This document shows, one piece after another, positions 61,052 through 64,000 of a stretch of DNA of 64,000 nucleotides; the stretch's first letter is position 1; each line of letters opens with the position of its first letter. The notes under the pieces were generated by a model, which searched no databases, had not been told where the DNA came from, and saw only the letters and a list, made by a program, of their open reading frames with translations. A program made the translations under genes and the position numbers. This DNA is from Sphaerimonospora sp050942215 (lineage in GTDB: Bacteria > Actinomycetota > Actinomycetes > Streptosporangiales > Streptosporangiaceae). The stretch is taken from assembly GCF_050942215.1 (NCBI RefSeq), contig NZ_CP192056.1:2356001-2420000 (forward strand), given 5' to 3'.

Positions 61052-61998
61052 CGCGTCACTTCCTCGTTCCGCGAGGCGGCGAACGCCATCGCCGCCTCGC
61101 GGACCCAGGCACCCTCGTCGTGAGCCTTGCGGCGGTGCGCCAGTCGCTGGGCGTTGCACGGGCCGTGGCCTTTGACGACCGTCCAGAACTCGTCCCAGTC
61201 GGGCCGGCCGAAGTCGTAGTGTCCGCGCTCTTCGTTCCAGGTGAGGTCGGGATCGGGCAGGGTGACGCCGAGCGCCTCCGCCTGCGGCACCGTCATGTCG
61301 ACGAAGCGCTGCCGCAACTCGTCATTGGTGTGCCGCTTGATGCCCCATACCATCGACTGCTCGGTGTTGGGCGAGTCGCCGTCCGGCGGCCCGAACATCA
61401 TCAGCGACGGCCACCAGAACCGGTCGACCGACTCCTGCACCATCGCACGCTGCTCGTCGGTGCCCCGCATCATCGTCATGAGCAACTCGTAGCCCTGCCG
61501 CTGGTGGAAGGATTCCTCCTTGCAGATGCGAATCATCGCGCGTCCGTAGGGGCCGTAGGACGTGCGGCACAGCGGCACCTGATTGCAGATCGCCGCGCCG
61601 TCGACGAGCCAGCCGATCGTGCCGACGTCGGCGTACGACAGCGTGGGGTAGTTGAAGATCGATGAGTACTTCTGCCGCCCCGACAGCAGTCTGCGGGTCA
61701 GCTCGTCGCGGGAGACGCCCAGGGTCTCGCAGGCCGAGTAGAGGTAGAGCCCGTGGCCGGCCTCGTCCTGCACCTTGGCCAGCAGGATCGCCTTGCGGCG
61801 CAGCGACGGCGCCCGCGAGATCCAGTTCCCCTCCGGCTGCATGCCGATGATCTCCGAGTGGGCGTGCTGGGCGATCTGGCGGATCAGCGTCTTCCGGTAG
61901 TCCTCGGGCATCCAGTCCCGCGGCTCGATCCGGTCGTTGCGTGCGATGGTCGATTCGAACGACGACCGCAGGTCGGCTTCGTCCGCGACGGCTGTCAT
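61048..61998 (-). CDS. paaA: PaaA, diiron oxygenase subunit of phenylacetyl-CoA epoxidase
   Basis: 316 residues. Ferritin-like carboxylate-bridged diiron subunit: IAQHAHSEIIGMQPEGNWIS, KVQDEAGHGLYLYSACETLG (E..H site), ICKEESFHQRQGYELLM (EE..H site). It epoxidises phenylacetyl-CoA. First gene of the eight-gene operon; its start faces paaZ with 105 bp between and the operator in the middle. Confidence 0.95.
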   Translation of the reverse strand: MTAVADEADLRSSFESTIARNDRIEPRDWMPEDYRKTLIRQIAQHAHSEIIGMQPEGNWISRAPSLRRKAILLAKVQDEAGHGLYLYSACETLGVSRDELTRRLLSGRQKYSSIFNYPTLSYADVGTIGWLVDGAAICNQVPLCRTSYGPYGRAMIRICKEESFHQRQGYELLMTMMRGTDEQRAMVQESVDRFWWPSLMMFGPPDGDSPNTEQSMVWGIKRHTNDELRQRFVDMTVPQAEALGVTLPDPDLTWNEERGHYDFGRPDWDEFWTVVKGHGPCNAQRLAHRRKAHDEGAWVREAAMAFAASRNEEVTR

Positions 61999-62026
61999 CG
62001 ACGTCCTCCGGCTTCTGGGGGCTATT

Positions 62027-62046
62027 TACTGACCGAACGGTCTGTA
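62027..62046. promoter_or_regulatory. PaaR-like operator 3 (paaA/paaZ divergent promoter)
   Basis: TACTGACC-GAAC-GGTCTGTA, a palindrome with one mismatch, in the paaA-paaZ gap. Same design as the sites at 54616 and 52243. Confidence 0.65.
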
Positions 62047-62103
62047 ATAGCGTGGCACAACGAACGCCCCCTTGGCAACGCACCCTGCATGGAGGAAGAC
62101 GAC

Positions 62104-64000
62104 GTGAGTGAACTGCTGGAGAGCTACGCCTCGGGACACTGGTTCCGGGCCGCCGACGAGGGCGCGCCGCTGCTCGACGCCGCGACCGGCGCGGAGGTCG
62201 CCCGCATCTCGAGCCGGGGTCTGGACCTGGCGGCGATGGTCGATCACGCCCGCACGGTGGGCGGGCCGGCCGTCCGGGCGCTGACCTTCCACGAACGGGC
62301 GGGACTGCTCAAGAAGCTGGCCAGACATCTTTCCGCGGACTCCGCGGGAAAGGAGGAGCTGTACGCGCTCTCGTCCCGGACGGGCGCTACCAGGCGCGAC
62401 TCCATGATCGACATCGACGGCGGCTTCGGCACCCTGTTCAGCTATGCGAGCAAGGGCACCCGCGAACTGCCGAACGACACGATCGTGATGGACGGACCGC
62501 CCGAGCCGCTGGGGCGCGGCGGCACCTTCGTCGGCCAGCACGTCTACACCTCGCGCCCCGGTGTGGCGGTGCAGATCAATGCTTTCAACTTCCCGGTGTG
62601 GGGCATGCTGGAGAAGCTCGCGCCCGCCTTCCTGGCGGGCCTGCCCTCGATCGTGAAGCCGGCCGGCCAGACCGCGTACCTCACCGAGGCCGTCGTCCGG
62701 CGGATCATCGACTCCGGCATTCTCCCTGAGGGCGCCCTGCAACTGCTCTGCGGCAGCGCCGGCCCCCTGCTCGACCACCTCGGCGTCCAGGACTCGGTGG
62801 CCTTCACCGGCTCCGCGTACACCGCAGGCATCCTGCGGACGCACCCGTCGGTGGTGCACGGCGGACTGGCACTCGGGGTCGAGGCGGACTCGCTGAACTG
62901 CTCGATTCTCGGCCCGGACGTAAGAGTGGACGACCCCGAGTTCGATCTCTTCGTCAAGGGCGTCGTCACCGAGATGACGGTCAAGGCCGGCCAGAAGTGC
63001 ACGGCCATCCGCCGAACCATCGTCCCGGCACCGATCGCCGACCGGGTCATCGAGGCCATCACCGCCCGATTGGCCAAGGTGACCGTCGGCGACCCCGCCG
63101 ACGAGACGGTCCGGATGGGTGCGCTGGCGAGCCTCGGGCAGCGCGACGAGGTGCGCAAGGCGGTCGAGGCCCTGCGCGCGTCCGCCGACATCGTCTTCGG
63201 CGACCCCGACCACGTCGAGGTGGTCGGCGCCGACGCCGAACGCGGCGCCTTCCTCTCCCCGGTGCTGCTCCGCGCCCGGCCCGGTGCGGTGGAGCCGCAC
63301 GACGTCGAGCCGTTCGGCCCCGTCTCGACGGTGTTCACCTACGACTCCGTCGACGAGGCCGTCGCGCTGGCGGCTCGTGGCCGCGGCAGCCTGGCCGGGT
63401 CGTTGATCACCCACGACCCTGCGGTCGCCCGCACGGTCACCCTCGGCCTGGCGCCGTGGCACGGCCGGATCCTGGTGCTGGACCGGGATGATGCCGCCGA
63501 GTCGACCGGCCACGGCAGCCCGCTTCCCGTGCTCGTCCACGGCGGTCCGGGCCGCGCCGGGGGCGGCGAGGAACTCGGCGGCATCCGCGGCGTGCTGCAC
63601 CACATGCAGCGCACCGCCCTGCAGGGATCCCCTGACATGATCACCGCGATCACCGGCCGCTGGACCATCGGCTCGCGCCGGACCGTGACCGATGTCCACC
63701 CGTTCCGCAAGAGCCTGGCCGAACTGCGGATCGGTGACACAATCGAGAGCGCGGAGCGCACGGTGTCGCCGGCGGACATCGAGCACTTCGCCCGGTTCAC
63801 CGGCGACACGTTCTACGCACACACCGACCCGGATGCCGCCGCGGCGAACCCGCTGTTCGGCGGCATCGTCGCCCACGGGTACCTGGTCGTCTCCCTGGCG
63901 GCGGGTCTGTTCGTCGAGCCGAACCCCGGCCCGGTGCTGGCCAACTTCGGCGTCGACGACCTGCGCTTCCAGACTCCCGTCAAGGCAGGGGACACGATCC
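62104..64000 (+). CDS. paaZ: PaaZ, oxepin-CoA hydrolase / 3-oxo-5,6-dehydrosuberyl-CoA semialdehyde dehydrogenase (partial)
   Basis: 632 residues before the window ends; start GTG 62104 with GGAGG upstream. N-terminal aldehyde dehydrogenase (PGVAVQINAFNFPVWGMLEK, EADSLNCSILGPD, active-site VKAGQKCTAIRRTIVP) and C-terminal MaoC-type hydratase (DIEHFARFTGDTFYAHTDPD, NPLFGGIVAHGYLVVSLAAG). The bifunctional protein opens the oxepin ring and oxidises the aldehyde, preventing its toxic accumulation. Only the last part of the hydratase domain is off the window. Confidence 0.93.
   Translation, partial: MSELLESYASGHWFRAADEGAPLLDAATGAEVARISSRGLDLAAMVDHARTVGGPAVRALTFHERAGLLKKLARHLSADSAGKEELYALSSRTGATRRDSMIDIDGGFGTLFSYASKGTRELPNDTIVMDGPPEPLGRGGTFVGQHVYTSRPGVAVQINAFNFPVWGMLEKLAPAFLAGLPSIVKPAGQTAYLTEAVVRRIIDSGILPEGALQLLCGSAGPLLDHLGVQDSVAFTGSAYTAGILRTHPSVVHGGLALGVEADSLNCSILGPDVRVDDPEFDLFVKGVVTEMTVKAGQKCTAIRRTIVPAPIADRVIEAITARLAKVTVGDPADETVRMGALASLGQRDEVRKAVEALRASADIVFGDPDHVEVVGADAERGAFLSPVLLRARPGAVEPHDVEPFGPVSTVFTYDSVDEAVALAARGRGSLAGSLITHDPAVARTVTLGLAPWHGRILVLDRDDAAESTGHGSPLPVLVHGGPGRAGGGEELGGIRGVLHHMQRTALQGSPDMITAITGRWTIGSRRTVTDVHPFRKSLAELRIGDTIESAERTVSPADIEHFARFTGDTFYAHTDPDAAAANPLFGGIVAHGYLVVSLAAGLFVEPNPGPVLANFGVDDLRFQTPVKAGDTI

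Overview
High-GC DNA with actinomycete gene content: an SsgB-type sporulation protein, the actinobacterial glgC/glgA pair, DUF3516 helicase, a deazaflavin (F420)-type reductase, isorenieratene-type carotenoid genes and many TetR regulators. This points to a sporulating actinomycete. A Streptosporangiales-type genome is my inference, since no rRNA is present to settle it.

Region 1-12.6 kb is an accessory, metalloid-flavoured island. It holds the tail of an Acr3 arsenite exporter, arsC, a cysteine-tipped flavoprotein, an MFS exporter and arsR. After a decayed flavoprotein come a second ArsR, an ArsP-type permease, a tiny Cys-Cys-Gly peptide preceded by a foldable leader, and a thioredoxin-fold protein. 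On the minus strand follow a Tat-exported molybdoenzyme with a one-helix partner, and a cupin protein that keeps the known active-site residues of the fosfomycin epoxidase HppE. IstB, flavoprotein and unidentified gene fragments show repeated rearrangement.

Region 12.6-35 kb is mostly core genome: tRNA genes, glmS, a TctC-like lipoprotein, glgC/glgA, pgeF, dusB, a DUF3516 helicase, a TetR/MFS efflux pair with tandem operators, 6-phosphogluconate dehydrogenase and membrane proteins. It is broken by an IS605-type tnpB element at 23.5-24.9 kb, inserted at a start codon, and by hydrolase remnants.

Region 35-50 kb has a DUF523/DUF1722 protein and a carotenoid cluster: crtI and a phytoene synthase-Rieske fusion converge on crtU and crtY. 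Then come a secreted TNT-type NAD glycohydrolase, a Val-Cys-Gly tRNA array, hutH, pabB/pabC, an LVIVD-repeat lipoprotein and ssgB.

At 50.4 kb a plus-strand tRNA-Val is followed by broken TetR and AraC genes, which look like an old integration scar.

Region 51.5-64 kb is a phenylacetate catabolic locus. paaABCDE, a thiolase, an enoyl-CoA hydratase and a 3-hydroxyacyl-CoA dehydrogenase form one minus-strand operon, divergent from paaZ, which runs off the window. A PaaR-like TetR gene, a separate hydratase and an unusual multi-module Rid protein lie alongside. Three 20-bp palindromes of the same design sit before paaA/paaZ, at the TetR/hydratase promoter and before the Rid gene, so they probably form one regulon.
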